Assembly: GCF_014642735.1 (NCBI RefSeq)
Contig: NZ_BMIV01000002.1
Location: forward strand, 310,001 to 374,000
Direction: 5' to 3'
Source: Paracoccus acridae
GTDB lineage: Bacteria > Pseudomonadota > Alphaproteobacteria > Rhodobacterales > Rhodobacteraceae
Length of the DNA: 64,000 bases
In this document: positions 1 to 8,010 of the stretch, in pieces
Numbering within the stretch: position 1 is the first letter of the stretch
How the letters are laid out: each line of letters begins with the position of its first letter
The notes under the pieces: model-generated
What the model was told of the DNA's origin: nothing
The model's database searches: none
The model's input: only the letters and a program-made list of their open reading frames with translations
Made by a program: the position numbers and the translations under genes

Positions 1-207
1 GATGCCGAGGCCTTGCAGTCGATGGTCTTCGCCATCGGCAAGGATCACGGCTTCGAGCCGCTGCGCGACTGGTTCGCCGCGCTTTATCAGGTGTTGTTGG
101 GGGCGGACCAAGGGCCGCGCTTTGGCGGCTTCATCGCGCTGTACGGCATCGAGGAGACACGCGCGCTGATCGAGAAGGCCTTGGCAGGGGAACTGGTGGC
201 GGCTTAA
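1..207 (+). CDS. lysK: Class I lysyl-tRNA synthetase, C-terminal fragment (window edge)
   Basis: The frame is open from base 1 and encodes the last 68 residues of a protein that begins outside the window. The segment has the conserved C-terminal helix region of class I lysyl-tRNA synthetase, with the stretches [17 protein letters not shown] and ALYGIEETR. The enzyme charges tRNA-Lys in the cytoplasm; alphaproteobacteria commonly use this class I form instead of the class II LysS. The signature motifs (HIGH, KMSKS) lie outside the window and cannot be checked. Its TAA stop overlaps the stop of convergent recR in the palindrome TTAA. Confidence 0.88.
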   Translation, partial: DAEALQSMVFAIGKDHGFEPLRDWFAALYQVLLGADQGPRFGGFIALYGIEETRALIEKALAGELVAA

Positions 208-803
208 AGCCGCCGCCGCGCGCGCAGCGCCGCGCTGATCGTGCCGTCGTCGAGGTAATCCAACTCCCCGCCGATCGGCACGCCCTGCGCCAGTCCCGTC
301 ACGGCGGCGCCGGTTTCGGCCAGTGCGTCGGCGATGTAATGCGCCGTCGTCTGGCCGTCCACGGTGGCGTTCAGCGCCAGGATGACCTCGCGGATCTTCT
401 CTCGCTCGACCCGGTCGATCAGGGACGGGATGCCCAGGTCGTCCGGCCCGATCTCGTCCAGGGCGGAGAGGGTGCCGCCCAGCACATGATAGCGGCCGCC
501 GAAGGCGCGGCCCCGTTCCATGGCCCAAAGGTCGGCCACATCCTGGACCACGCACAATTCGCCCGTGGCGCGGGCGGGATCGGTGCAGATCGCGCATTCG
601 TCGCGGTCGGTGATGTTGCCGCAGGTCACGCATTCGCGCGAATTGACGGCCACGCGGTCCAGCAGCCCGGCAAGCTGGGACATCTGCCCGCTGCGCTTGC
701 GGATCAGGTGCAGCACGATGCGCCGGGCCGACCGGGGGCCAAGCCCCGGCAGCCGGGCCATCAAGCCGACAAGCGCCTGGATGTCGTCGCTGCCGTCGGC
801 CAT
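204..803 (-). CDS. recR: Recombination mediator protein RecR
   Basis: RecR works with RecO (and RecF) to load RecA on SSB-coated single-stranded DNA at gaps. The 199-residue length is normal. The N-terminal helix-hairpin-helix is visible around residues 17-36 ([11 protein letters not shown]). A four-cysteine zinc motif follows at C58, C61, C70 and C73. A Toprim domain fills the rest, ending with [15 protein letters not shown]. It is the last gene of the dnaX-ybaB-recR group, two bases downstream of ybaB, the same order as in many proteobacteria. Confidence 0.96.
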   Translation of the reverse strand: MADGSDDIQALVGLMARLPGLGPRSARRIVLHLIRKRSGQMSQLAGLLDRVAVNSRECVTCGNITDRDECAICTDPARATGELCVVQDVADLWAMERGRAFGGRYHVLGGTLSALDEIGPDDLGIPSLIDRVEREKIREVILALNATVDGQTTAHYIADALAETGAAVTGLAQGVPIGGELDYLDDGTISAALRARRRL

Positions 804-805
804 GC

Positions 806-1150
806 TCAGAAGGGCAGCTTCATGTCGGCGGGCAGGCCCAGTTCCTGGGTCACGCGGGCCATTTCGGACTGCATCCTGTCCTGCGCCTTGCGTTGCGCGT
901 CCTTGATCGCGGCCAGGATCAGATCCTCGACCACTTCCTTTTCGGACGGCACGAAGATCGACGGGTCGATGTCAAGCGCGGTCAACTCGCCCTTGGCGGT
1001 GGCGGTGGCCTTGACCAGGCCCGCGCCGGACTCGCCGGTCACGGTGATGGTGTCCAGGCTGGCCTGCACCTGAGCCATCCGGTCCTGCATCTCCTTTGCG
1101 GCCTTCATCATCTTGGCCATGTCGCCAAAGCCGCCCAAACCCTTGATCAT
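806..1150 (-). CDS. ybaB: YbaB/EbfC family nucleoid-associated protein
   Basis: This 114-residue protein matches the YbaB/EbfC family of small dimeric DNA-binding proteins. It starts with [21 protein letters not shown], continues with a long helix ending around residue 35, and has the conserved [21 protein letters not shown] strand region and LDIDPS near residues 60-64. It lies between dnaX and recR, 4 bases downstream of dnaX and 2 bases upstream of recR, so all three are almost certainly co-transcribed. Its exact role in repair or nucleoid organisation is not settled for the family. Confidence 0.94.
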   Translation of the reverse strand: MIKGLGGFGDMAKMMKAAKEMQDRMAQVQASLDTITVTGESGAGLVKATATAKGELTALDIDPSIFVPSEKEVVEDLILAAIKDAQRKAQDRMQSEMARVTQELGLPADMKLPF

Positions 1151-1154
1151 GTCT

Positions 1155-2927
1155 CTATTCCTCGTCCTCGAAGGGATCCCATTCCTCGACCTCGGCCACG
1201 GGGCCCTGGGTCAGTTCGTGCGGGTTGGCCGCGCCTTCCGCCTCGACGGCCTCGACCTCGGGGGCAACGCGCCGCACGTCGCGCAGTTTCGCGCCTGGAA
1301 ATGTCGCCAGCACCTGCTGCACAATCGGCAGCTGCATGGCCCGTTCCTCGCGTTCGCGCTGTTCCGCCGCCTGCTGTTCGGCAATGGTCGGCGCGCCACC
1401 TTCGTTCGTGACGGTGACGGCCCAGCGTTGTCCGCCCGTCCAGCCGCGCAGGCGCTCGGCCAGTTTCTGCGCCAGATCGCGGGGCGCGTTGCCCTTCGGC
1501 TCGAACTCGATCCGACCGGGGCTGTAGCGGACCAATCCCACATGCCGTTCCACCTGCACCAGCAGAAGCATGTCGCCCATCCGCCGGATCAGCTCCAGGA
1601 CCGAGGCGAAGTCGGGCCAGGCCGCGAAGGCGTCGGGGCTGACGGCAAGCGCCGTCGCAGCCCTCGACCGCTGCGCGATCACCGGCGCGGGACGCGCGGC
1701 CCGTGGGGCCTGCGAAGGCGCGGCTGGGACGCCCTGGCGCGCGAAATCGCCCGCCGCCTGCGCCTGCTGGACCCGGCGGATCAGCGCCTCGGGGTCGGGC
1801 AGGTCGGCCACGTGGGTCAGGCGGATGATCGCCATTTCCGCAGCCATCATCGCGTTCGGCGCCGCCGACACTTCCTCCAGCGCCTTGAGCAGCATCTGCC
1901 AAAGCCGGGTCAGCACCCGCATCGCCAGCTTCTCGGCCAATTCCCGCCCGCGCACGCGTTCGTCGGGCGCGATGGTCGGATCCTCGCCCGCATCCGGCGT
2001 GATCTTCACCACCGAAATCCAGTGCGTGATCTCGGCCAGGTCGCGCAGCACGGCCACCGGGTCCGCGCCGTCGGCATATTGCGACTGCAACTCGGTCAGC
2101 GCCGCCGCCGCGTCGCCGCGCAGGATCATCTCGAACAGGTCGATGACGCGGCCACGGTCGGCAAGGCCCAGCATCGCGCGGACCTGTTCGGCGGTGGTTT
2201 CCCCCGCGCCATGGCTGATCGCCTGGTCCAGCAGGCTGGTCGCATCGCGGGCGCTGCCTTCCGCCGCGCGGGTGATCAGCGCAAGCGCGTCATCGGTGAT
2301 CTGCGCGCCCTCGGCCGTGGCGATGCGGCGCAAAAGGGCGATCATCACCTCGGGCTCGATCCGGCGCAGGTCGAAGCGCTGGCAGCGCGACAGGACCGTG
2401 ACCGGCACCTTGCGGATCTCGGTGGTGGCGAAGATGAACTTCACATGGGGGGGGGGCTCCTCAAGCGTCTTCAGCAACGCGTTGAAGGCACTGGTGGACA
2501 GCATGTGGACTTCGTCGATGATATAGATCTTGTAGCGCGCCGAAGCCGCCCGGTAATGCACGCTTTCGATGATCTCGCGGATGTCGTTCACGCCGGTGCG
2601 CGATGCCGCGTCCATCTCCAGAACATCGACATGGCGGCCTTCGCTGATCGCGACGCAATGTTCGCAGGCGCCGCAAGGTTCGGTCGTGGGACCGCCCTGG
2701 CCGTCGGGGCCGATGCAGTTCATGCCCTTGGCGATGATGCGCGCGGTGGTAGTCTTTCCGGTGCCCCGGATGCCCGTCATGATGAAGGCCTGCGCGATCC
2801 GGTCGGCGGCAAAGGCGTTCTTCAGGGTGCGCACCATCGCGTCCTGGCCGACAAGGTCGGCGAAGGTCTCGGGCCGGTACTTTCGGGCCAGGACCTGATA
2901 GACAGGTGCAGCGTCTTGGGGCATCAC
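1155..2927 (-). CDS. dnaX: DNA polymerase III subunit gamma/tau
   Basis: This is the clamp-loader ATPase of the replicase, 590 residues. Visible parts are the Walker A region (GIRGTGKTT, about residues 52-60), a four-cysteine zinc module between residues 71 and 91, the Walker B/DEVH sequence IIDEVHML at 136-143, and the sensor region TTEIRKVPVTV. After about residue 370 comes the low-complexity Ala/Pro-rich linker and a tau-like C-terminal domain, so the full-length tau form is encoded without an obvious A-rich frameshift site. Codons 158-160 (PPP) contain a run of ten C on the coding strand. It leads the dnaX-ybaB-recR operon. Confidence 0.97.
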   Translation of the reverse strand: MMPQDAAPVYQVLARKYRPETFADLVGQDAMVRTLKNAFAADRIAQAFIMTGIRGTGKTTTARIIAKGMNCIGPDGQGGPTTEPCGACEHCVAISEGRHVDVLEMDAASRTGVNDIREIIESVHYRAASARYKIYIIDEVHMLSTSAFNALLKTLEEPPPHVKFIFATTEIRKVPVTVLSRCQRFDLRRIEPEVMIALLRRIATAEGAQITDDALALITRAAEGSARDATSLLDQAISHGAGETTAEQVRAMLGLADRGRVIDLFEMILRGDAAAALTELQSQYADGADPVAVLRDLAEITHWISVVKITPDAGEDPTIAPDERVRGRELAEKLAMRVLTRLWQMLLKALEEVSAAPNAMMAAEMAIIRLTHVADLPDPEALIRRVQQAQAAGDFARQGVPAAPSQAPRAARPAPVIAQRSRAATALAVSPDAFAAWPDFASVLELIRRMGDMLLLVQVERHVGLVRYSPGRIEFEPKGNAPRDLAQKLAERLRGWTGGQRWAVTVTNEGGAPTIAEQQAAEQREREERAMQLPIVQQVLATFPGAKLRDVRRVAPEVEAVEAEGAANPHELTQGPVAEVEEWDPFEDEE

Positions 2928-2990
2928 GGGGTCCGTCGCAGGGTCAGGGCGAACCTAGTCGCTGGCACCCGGCGCGGCAAGGGCCGCGGA

Positions 2991-3722
2991 TCACTCGGCA
3001 GGCTGAGGGACCGATCCGCGACGCATCTGCCGGAACTTCTCCCACGCCTCGTTCAGGCGGCGGGTGCGGGCCTCGGCCAGGCGCACGGCCTCTGGCGGCA
3101 GGCCGCGGGCGATGGCGCGGTCGGGATGGGATTCCAGGATCAGGGCGCGGAAGCGCTTGCGTGCCTCGGGCATGGGGGTGTCCAGCGGGATGCCCAGCAC
3201 GTCGCAGGGCGGGCAGTCGGTCTGGCGGTCATGGCGCAGGCGGATCGCGGCCACGCGTTCGGCGGGCAGGCCGAAGATGCGGCCCACCTCGTCGATGAAC
3301 AGGATCTCGTTCTCGTGCATCCCGCCGTCGGCTACGGCGATGATGCACAGGCCTTCGATCACGTCGGCCAGGACCGGATCGCCTGCCGGGAACATCGCGG
3401 CGATGCGGCGCGCCCAGGCGTCGAAGCCCGCCACGTCCTGCCGCGCCAGGTCGAAGACGCGTGCGGCGTTCTTTTCCTCGGCCCTCGGGATGATGAAGAC
3501 GCGGCGGAAGGCCGCGACCTCGGACCGGGCAACGTCGCCGTCGGATTTGGCAAGTTTCGCGCCAAGGGCGATAACGGCGATGGTAAAGGCCACGGATCGT
3601 TCAGGCGGAATCGCCGGCTTGGCGCTGCCCAAAAAGGCCGCCAAACGGTCGCCGATGCGCTGCCAGAAGCTGCGTGGCTTCGGCAGGCTGGGGCAGGGGG
3701 TATCGGTCGCGCGCATGTCCAT
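2991..3722 (-). CDS. DjlA-like co-chaperone with TerB-like and J domains
   Basis: The 243-residue protein has a TerB-like helical region at about residues 45-165, with the acidic IAVADGGMHENEILFIDEV stretch typical of TerB/DjlA proteins. It ends in a J domain (about 172-240) with the diagnostic HPD tripeptide at 199-201. J domains stimulate DnaK ATPase. Unlike Escherichia coli DjlA, no clear N-terminal transmembrane segment is visible; the first 40 residues are basic and proline-rich. It sits upstream of dnaX on the same strand with a 63-base gap. Substrate and partner are unknown. ATG at 3722 was kept; 3716 is an alternative. Confidence 0.8.
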   Translation of the reverse strand: MDMRATDTPCPSLPKPRSFWQRIGDRLAAFLGSAKPAIPPERSVAFTIAVIALGAKLAKSDGDVARSEVAAFRRVFIIPRAEEKNAARVFDLARQDVAGFDAWARRIAAMFPAGDPVLADVIEGLCIIAVADGGMHENEILFIDEVGRIFGLPAERVAAIRLRHDRQTDCPPCDVLGIPLDTPMPEARKRFRALILESHPDRAIARGLPPEAVRLAEARTRRLNEAWEKFRQMRRGSVPQPAE

Positions 3723-3760
3723 GCCTTCAGGTTATCCCCTAACAACGCGCATGGGTAGTG

Positions 3761-4279
3761 TCAGGGTGTCGCGGTTTGTTCGCTTTTGTCCAGATCCTTG
3801 CCCATCAGGATCAGGTCGTGGAAGGCACCAAATTTCCATCCGGCGCAGGGGATGCGGCCCCATTCTTGATACCCTGCCCGCGCGTGGAAGCGCAGCGAGC
3901 CTTCGTTGGAAGCCGTGATCCCGCCGATCATCAGCCGGTGTCCGCAGGTGCGGGCGTGATCTTCCAAGGCGGCCAGCAACAGCCTGCCCGTCCCGCTGTT
4001 GCGGGCTTGGGGCGCAAGATAGATCGTGTGTTCCATGCTGCGGGCATAGCCGCCGCCATTGCGGAACTGGCTGTAGGTCGCGAAGCCCAGGATACCGCCG
4101 TCGGCCTCGGCCACCATGAAGGGGCGGCCGTCGGACTGGCGGTCGCGGACCAGGGCGGCGATCTCGGCCTCGCTGCGCTCGGTCGGCCAGAAGGTGATCA
4201 CCGTGTCCCGGATGATCGGGTTCCAGATCGCCGCGATGGCGGGAACGTCTTCCTGCCGGGCACCGCGCAGCAGGACCAT
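3761..4279 (-). CDS. GNAT family N-acetyltransferase, phosphinothricin-acetyltransferase-like
   Basis: This is a 172-residue single-domain acetyltransferase using acetyl-CoA. The order of elements fits the PAT/YncA branch of GNAT: an N-terminal LRGARQEDVPAIAAIWN, the central EHTIYLAPQARNSGTGRLLL acetyl-CoA loop (an R/Q-x-x-G-x-G/A-like motif), and the C-terminal FHARAGYQEWGRI. The acceptor substrate cannot be told from sequence. Its ATG shares one base with the trpA stop (TGATG), so it is translationally coupled to trpA, although no functional link to tryptophan synthesis is obvious. Confidence 0.85.
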   Translation of the reverse strand: MVLLRGARQEDVPAIAAIWNPIIRDTVITFWPTERSEAEIAALVRDRQSDGRPFMVAEADGGILGFATYSQFRNGGGYARSMEHTIYLAPQARNSGTGRLLLAALEDHARTCGHRLMIGGITASNEGSLRFHARAGYQEWGRIPCAGWKFGAFHDLILMGKDLDKSEQTATP

Positions 4280-5076
4280 CAGCCGCGATGCGCCCCGGCG
4301 GCGAGGTCGCGCACGAAGTCCAGCACCTCGGGGACCGGGCGGCCCTCGCTGATCTTCTTGACGATGGCGCTGCCCACCACGCAGCCGTCGGCGACGCTTG
4401 CGATCGTCTCGGCCGCCTCGGGGGTTGAGATGCCGAAGCCCACGACGACCGGCAGGTTCGCCGCCTTGCGGATGCGCGCAACCTCGGGGGCGACTTCGGC
4501 GGCATTGGCGGCGGGGCCGCCGGTGATGCCGGTCACGCTGACATAATAGACGAAGCCCGAGGTGTTCTTGACCACCGCGGGCAAGCGCCGGTCGTCGGTC
4601 GTGGGCGTGGCAAGGCGGATGAAGTTCAGGCCCGCGCGTTGGGCCGGAATGCACAATTCGTCGTCTTCCTCGGGCGGAAGGTCCACGACGATCAGCCCGT
4701 CCACGCCCGCCTCCTTGGCGTCGGCCAGGAAACGCTCGACCCCGCCCGTGCGGGCATAGATCGGGTTGTAATAGCCCATCAGCACGACGGGCGTGGTATT
4801 GTCGGTCTTGCGGAACTCTCGCAGGATCGCCAGCGTCCGCGTGACGCTGCCCCCGGCGGCAAGCGCGCGCTGCCCGGCCGACTGGATGGTCGGGCCGTCG
4901 GCCATCGGGTCGGTGAAGGGCATCCCCAGTTCGATGATGTCCACCCCGGCGTCCGGCAGGCCGCGCATGATGTCCAGCGTCGTGGCGTCGTCGGGATCCG
5001 AGGCCATGATATAGGTCACGAAGGCCTTGCGCCCCTGGGCCTGAAGGCGCTGAAAGGTGTCGTCGATCCGGGTCAT
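4279..5076 (-). CDS. trpA: Tryptophan synthase alpha chain
   Basis: TrpA cleaves indole-3-glycerol phosphate to indole and glyceraldehyde 3-phosphate in the TrpA2B2 complex. With the start at 5076 (MTRIDDTF) the catalytic residues fall at E49 ([10 protein letters not shown]) and D60 (MADGP), the canonical numbering. An AAGAGG Shine-Dalgarno then lies six bases upstream. The frame remains open further upstream to 5130, but those residues do not resemble the family. The protein is 265 residues, a normal length. trpB is not in the window; a GNAT gene follows with a one-base overlap. Confidence 0.95.
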   Translation of the reverse strand: MTRIDDTFQRLQAQGRKAFVTYIMASDPDDATTLDIMRGLPDAGVDIIELGMPFTDPMADGPTIQSAGQRALAAGGSVTRTLAILREFRKTDNTTPVVLMGYYNPIYARTGGVERFLADAKEAGVDGLIVVDLPPEEDDELCIPAQRAGLNFIRLATPTTDDRRLPAVVKNTSGFVYYVSVTGITGGPAANAAEVAPEVARIRKAANLPVVVGFGISTPEAAETIASVADGCVVGSAIVKKISEGRPVPEVLDFVRDLAAGAHRG

Positions 5077-5146
5077 GGTCATCCTCTTGAGAACGCCAGT
5101 CTGTGTGTCCCACTTCGGCAGCGGGATCAAGTGTCCCGCCAGATGA

Positions 5147-5704
5147 GATCGGGCGCAATTCGTCGCGGGCGACGTGCTGGAATTCTATTTCAACTATGTG
5201 ACCAGCGACGGTGCCGGCTTTGCGGATTACGGCTGGTCCAGGCTTCTGGATGCCACGACCAGCGATGAGGTCGCCCTGCTGTTCACGGCACGCACCACGC
5301 CGTCGGGGTCCAGCGTTCCGGGCTTTGGAATGCCTGCACCTGCGGCCACGCTGGATCCCGTGTCCGTCGATATCCAGGACGGTGCGACGACCTGGGACGT
5401 GCTGGGTGGTAGCAGCGGCACCTGCTATCTGGCCATAGGCCAGGGATGCGGCGCGACGGGATGGGTCAAATCGACCTATGCCATCACCGAGGCAGGCACC
5501 TATACGTTGCAGTTCGGGGTGACCAACTGGAACGATGCCGCGTTCGATAGTGCCATGGCCTTTGCCGGCGCCAAGATCGGCGACGTGATCATCACGCCGC
5601 CGGTCGATCCTTCCGCTGTCCCGCTGCCGGCCAGTGCGCTGCTGCTGGGTGCGGGGATCGGCGCCATGGGCGTGATTCGCCGTCGTCAGAAGGCCAAGGC
5701 CTGA
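5147..5704 (+). pseudogene. 5'-truncated gene for a VPLPA-CTERM sorting-signal protein
   Basis: The C-terminus shows an exosortase-type sorting signal: VPLPASALLLGAGIGAMG, a short hydrophobic helix, then RRRQKAKA. The body ([24 protein letters not shown]) resembles a family of secreted proteins that normally carry an N-terminal signal peptide. Here the frame is closed by a TGA at 5144-5146 and the homologous-looking sequence begins almost at once, leaving no signal peptide. Only about 70 bases separate this point from the trpA start, so the missing 5' part cannot be nearby in another frame. GTG at 5174 could start a 176-residue cytoplasmic product. I read it as a decayed gene left by a deletion. 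Confidence 0.65.
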
Positions 5705-5711
5705 AGAAAGC

Positions 5712-5741
5712 CGGCTGATCCGCCAAGGTGCGGGTCAGCCG
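5712..5741. terminator. Hairpin between convergent genes
   Basis: The segment folds as CGGCTGA/TCAGCCG with an inner CCGC/GCGG stem. It lies between the truncated sorting-signal gene and the LysR gene stop. No T-run follows on either strand, so it may act weakly or with Rho. Confidence 0.4.
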
Positions 5742-6611
5742 TCACGCCGCCATGGCGGCCACTTCGCAGACGGCCCGTCGGAGATATCCCGCAAACTCGG
5801 CCGCTTCGCGCCGTGCCGGACCGTCGGCGACATAGACGTTCAGCCATGTGGGCGGCAGGGGCGGCAGCGCCCCGCCATGTTCCACCGGCTCCAGCCCGGC
5901 CTGCGCGATGCCGCGCGGCAGGATGGTGATGCCCAGGTCGGCCGCCGCGCTGACCCGCCATGTATCGCTGCCGCCATCGGCCACGGCCTGCACCCATTCG
6001 ATGCCCGCCCGGTCCAGGGCCGTCAGCCCCACCGGATAATAGGCGCAATGCGGCGAATTCGCCAAAGGCAGCGGCCGCTGGGTCCAGGCATTGCCGCCGA
6101 TCGCACCGAACCAGGCCAGATCCACCTTGGCCAGGTGGATCGCACCCGGCGGCGTCTCGAATTCCGTGGTCAGGATGACATCGTGTTCGCCACGCTTCAT
6201 CTGCTGGCGCAGGTCCTTGCTGCGGCCATCGTTGATGATCAACTCGATCCGCGGATTGGCCTGGCGAAAGGCGCGCACAGCCTGCGCCACCTTGGTGAAC
6301 AGCCAGTCGCTGGTCAGCCCGACGCGCAACCTGGAATCGGGCCGTTCGCCGGTAAAGCGGGACACGATTGAATCGTTCAAGGCCACCAGCTTGCGCGCCT
6401 CGATCAACAGTTCCGTCGCAAAATCCGTCAGCACCACGCCGCGCCCCTGCTTTTGCAGCATCGATTCGCCGAACAGGTCGTCCAGCCGCTTGATCTGCAT
6501 CGACAGCGCGCTCTGCGTCATGTTCAGCGCCTCGGCCGCGCGGGTGACGGCACCATATTCAGCCACCGCCTGAAGCGAGCGGAGAGTAGAGATGTCGAGG
6601 TTCCGCATCAT
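5742..6611 (-). CDS. LysR family transcriptional regulator
   Basis: This is a 289-residue regulator with the standard LysR layout: a winged helix-turn-helix in the first 60 residues (TLRSLQAVAEYGAVTRAAEALNMTQSALSMQIKRLDDLFG) and a periplasmic-binding-like effector domain from about residue 90 onward. The start at 6611 has AAGGAA five bases upstream; ATG at 6608 is equally possible. It is divergent from the DUF1127 gene across a 134-base AT-richer gap holding a TTGAT-N7-ATCAA dyad, a plausible autoregulatory operator. The effector and regulon are unknown. Confidence 0.92.
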   Translation of the reverse strand: MMRNLDISTLRSLQAVAEYGAVTRAAEALNMTQSALSMQIKRLDDLFGESMLQKQGRGVVLTDFATELLIEARKLVALNDSIVSRFTGERPDSRLRVGLTSDWLFTKVAQAVRAFRQANPRIELIINDGRSKDLRQQMKRGEHDVILTTEFETPPGAIHLAKVDLAWFGAIGGNAWTQRPLPLANSPHCAYYPVGLTALDRAGIEWVQAVADGGSDTWRVSAAADLGITILPRGIAQAGLEPVEHGGALPPLPPTWLNVYVADGPARREAAEFAGYLRRAVCEVAAMAA

Positions 6612-6620
6612 TCATGTTCC

Positions 6621-6637
6621 TTGATGAAAAGGATCAA
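6621..6637. promoter_or_regulatory. Candidate LysR operator, TTGAT-N7-ATCAA
   Basis: A perfect 5-base inverted repeat with a 7-base spacer lies 10 bases upstream of the LysR start and faces the divergent DUF1127 gene. LysR proteins usually bind interrupted dyads of this size beside their own gene. Assignment is by position and symmetry only. Confidence 0.4.
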
Positions 6638-6704
6638 AAACATTCGTTTCAAAGATACAAGAAGCTGCGCTATCTATCAATCATGGAAATTGAAAAACCC
6701 TAAG

Positions 6705-6727
6705 GCATCACGTCAGGTGATGCTTTT
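6705..6727 (+). terminator. Terminator-like hairpin in the DUF1127 leader
   Basis: The arms GCATCAC and GTGATGC flank the loop GTCAG and are followed directly by TTTT. The structure ends 19 bases before the DUF1127 start codon, so it would sit in that gene's 5' leader. It could end transcription arriving from upstream, or attenuate the small gene. Confidence 0.5.
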
Positions 6728-6745
6728 CATCACCGGAGACGAACG

Positions 6746-6973
6746 ATGTTCACCAAGACAGCCGCTTCGCTTCCCTTTGTTGCCGGGCACGGCCATTCTC
6801 CGCGCCCGTCCTGGGGCAAGCGCATCACCACCATGCTGAGCCTGCGTCGCTCGCGCCTGGATCTTGCCTATCTCAGCGACGAACAATTGCGAGACGTCGG
6901 ATTGACCCGCGACGATGTCGCAACCGAAATCGCGCGTCCGATCTGGGACGTGCCTGCGAACTGGCGTCGCTGA
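6746..6973 (+). CDS. DUF1127 domain small protein
   Basis: The product is 75 residues. The C-terminal half carries the DUF1127 (YjiS-like) pattern: SRLDLAYLSDEQLRDVGLTRDDV, preceded by a basic stretch. DUF1127 proteins are small Arg-rich proteins common in alphaproteobacteria; some in Rhodobacter are linked to stress and RNA turnover, and their mRNAs can give rise to small RNAs. A GGAGACGAACG Shine-Dalgarno region precedes the start. The gene is divergent from the LysR gene and followed by a strong intrinsic terminator. The specific function here is unknown. Confidence 0.85.
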   Translation: MFTKTAASLPFVAGHGHSPRPSWGKRITTMLSLRRSRLDLAYLSDEQLRDVGLTRDDVATEIARPIWDVPANWRR

Positions 6974-7000
6974 TCTTACCCCATCAGGATTGCCAAACTG

Positions 7001-7034
7001 CCGCGCCGCCCTTGATGGGCTGGCGCGGTTTTTT
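7001..7034 (+). terminator. Intrinsic terminator of the DUF1127 gene
   Basis: The stem CCGCGCC/GGCGCGG encloses an inner GCCC/GGGC pair and is followed by TTTTTT. It ends 8 bases before the stop of the convergent phosphatase gene. One of the clearest Rho-independent terminators in the window. Confidence 0.88.
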
Positions 7035-7042
7035 CGATCGGG

Positions 7043-7528
7043 TCACAAGGGGTCGGCATCCTGGGTTTCCGGCGGGATGGGTGGGCCGAAGCGTTCGATC
7101 ATCCGGGCCTTGATCTGGTCGCGCGTCTGGCGATAGACGGCCAGCCTGGCTTCGCGCCCTTCTGCCAGGCCGGTGGGATCCATGATGGGCCAGTATTCGA
7201 CGTCCAGATGGAACACGCGGGTCAGTTCCAGGGCCTGCCGCTGGCTGGCCGGGGACAGCGCGACGATCAGGTCGAAGCCGCCCAGATCGTCCCCCCAGTT
7301 CTTCATTTCCTCGAAGCTGCGGCTGCGGTGGTTTTCGATCCTGATGCCGATTTCGTCGCACACGGCGATGGCGAAGCCGTCCACCTCCATGTCGTTCTTG
7401 ACGCCCGCCGATTGCACATAGGCCGTCCGGCCATAGAACTTCTTCATCATGCCTTCGGCAATGGGCGACCGGATGGAGTTGTGATCACAACAGAACAGGA
7501 CCGAGGCGGGGATCGTGTTCTGCGTCAT
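7043..7528 (-). CDS. Low-molecular-weight protein tyrosine phosphatase / ArsC-like protein
   Basis: The 161-residue product has the phosphate-binding loop C-x5-R-S near the N-terminus (C14 to R20 in CCDHNSIRSP), as in LMW tyrosine phosphatases and thioredoxin-coupled arsenate reductases. A DP pair follows late in the chain (IMDPTG), where the general-acid Asp is expected. An arsenate reductase role would need a further redox Cys pair, which is not obvious, so phosphatase is preferred. The gene starts 2 bases after the UPF0262 stop and is the last member of the murA-hisD unit. Confidence 0.82.
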   Translation of the reverse strand: MTQNTIPASVLFCCDHNSIRSPIAEGMMKKFYGRTAYVQSAGVKNDMEVDGFAIAVCDEIGIRIENHRSRSFEEMKNWGDDLGGFDLIVALSPASQRQALELTRVFHLDVEYWPIMDPTGLAEGREARLAVYRQTRDQIKARMIERFGPPIPPETQDADPL

Positions 7529-7530
7529 CG

Positions 7531-8010
7531 TCAGCCTTGGGGCACCAGGGCGCAGATCAGGGTGAACAGGCGCCGGGCGGTGTCGATGTCCAGTTCGGCC
7601 TTGCCTTCCAGACGTTCCTGCAAGGTCCGCGCGCCTTCGTTGTGGATGCCACGCCGGGCCATGTCTATCGCCTCGATCTGGGCGGGGGGCAGGCGTTTCA
7701 CCGCATCGAAATAGCTTTGGCAGATCTGGAAGTAATCCTTGGTCACCTGCCTGAACGGCCCCAGCGACAGGTGGAATTCGGCCACCTTTTCGCCGCCTTC
7801 GCCCGCCAGGTCGAAAACCAGCCGGCGTTCGCGGATGCACAGGTCCAGCTTGAACGGGCCCTGCGAGGCGGGCTGGCCGTCGCGCCCCGGCACGGTGAAG
7901 CTGTTGTCCTCGATCAGGTCGAAGATCGCGACGCGGCGCTCCTGCTCCATTTCAGGGGTGGCGGGCGGCGCCTGCGAATCGTCGATCTGGATATGGATGA
8001 TCCGGGTCAT
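7531..8010 (-). CDS. UPF0262 family protein
   Basis: This 159-residue protein resembles the uncharacterised UPF0262 family found in alphaproteobacteria (N-terminus MTRIIHIQID, then EQERRVAIFDLIEDNSF and FDLAGEGGEKVAEFHLSLGP). No transmembrane helix or catalytic motif is visible. Its ATG overlaps the hisD stop by four bases (ATGA), which fixes the start and implies translational coupling. Its function is unknown; the association with hisD and a phosphatase is a recurring feature of related genomes as I recall them. Confidence 0.88.
   Translation of the reverse strand: MTRIIHIQIDDSQAPPATPEMEQERRVAIFDLIEDNSFTVPGRDGQPASQGPFKLDLCIRERRLVFDLAGEGGEKVAEFHLSLGPFRQVTKDYFQICQSYFDAVKRLPPAQIEAIDMARRGIHNEGARTLQERLEGKAELDIDTARRLFTLICALVPQG

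Noticed and set aside
1155..2927. Programmed frameshift in dnaX making a gamma form
   Set aside because: No A-rich slippery heptamer with a following stem is visible in the linker region; the only homopolymer is too early in the gene to give gamma.
1113..3758. Open frame of 881 codons on the plus strand
   Set aside because: It is the antisense shadow of dnaX and the J-domain gene; no family motif and no ribosome-binding site.
7043..7528. Arsenate resistance gene
   Set aside because: The C-x5-R loop is shared with tyrosine phosphatases, no extra redox Cys pair is clear, and no ars genes are adjacent.
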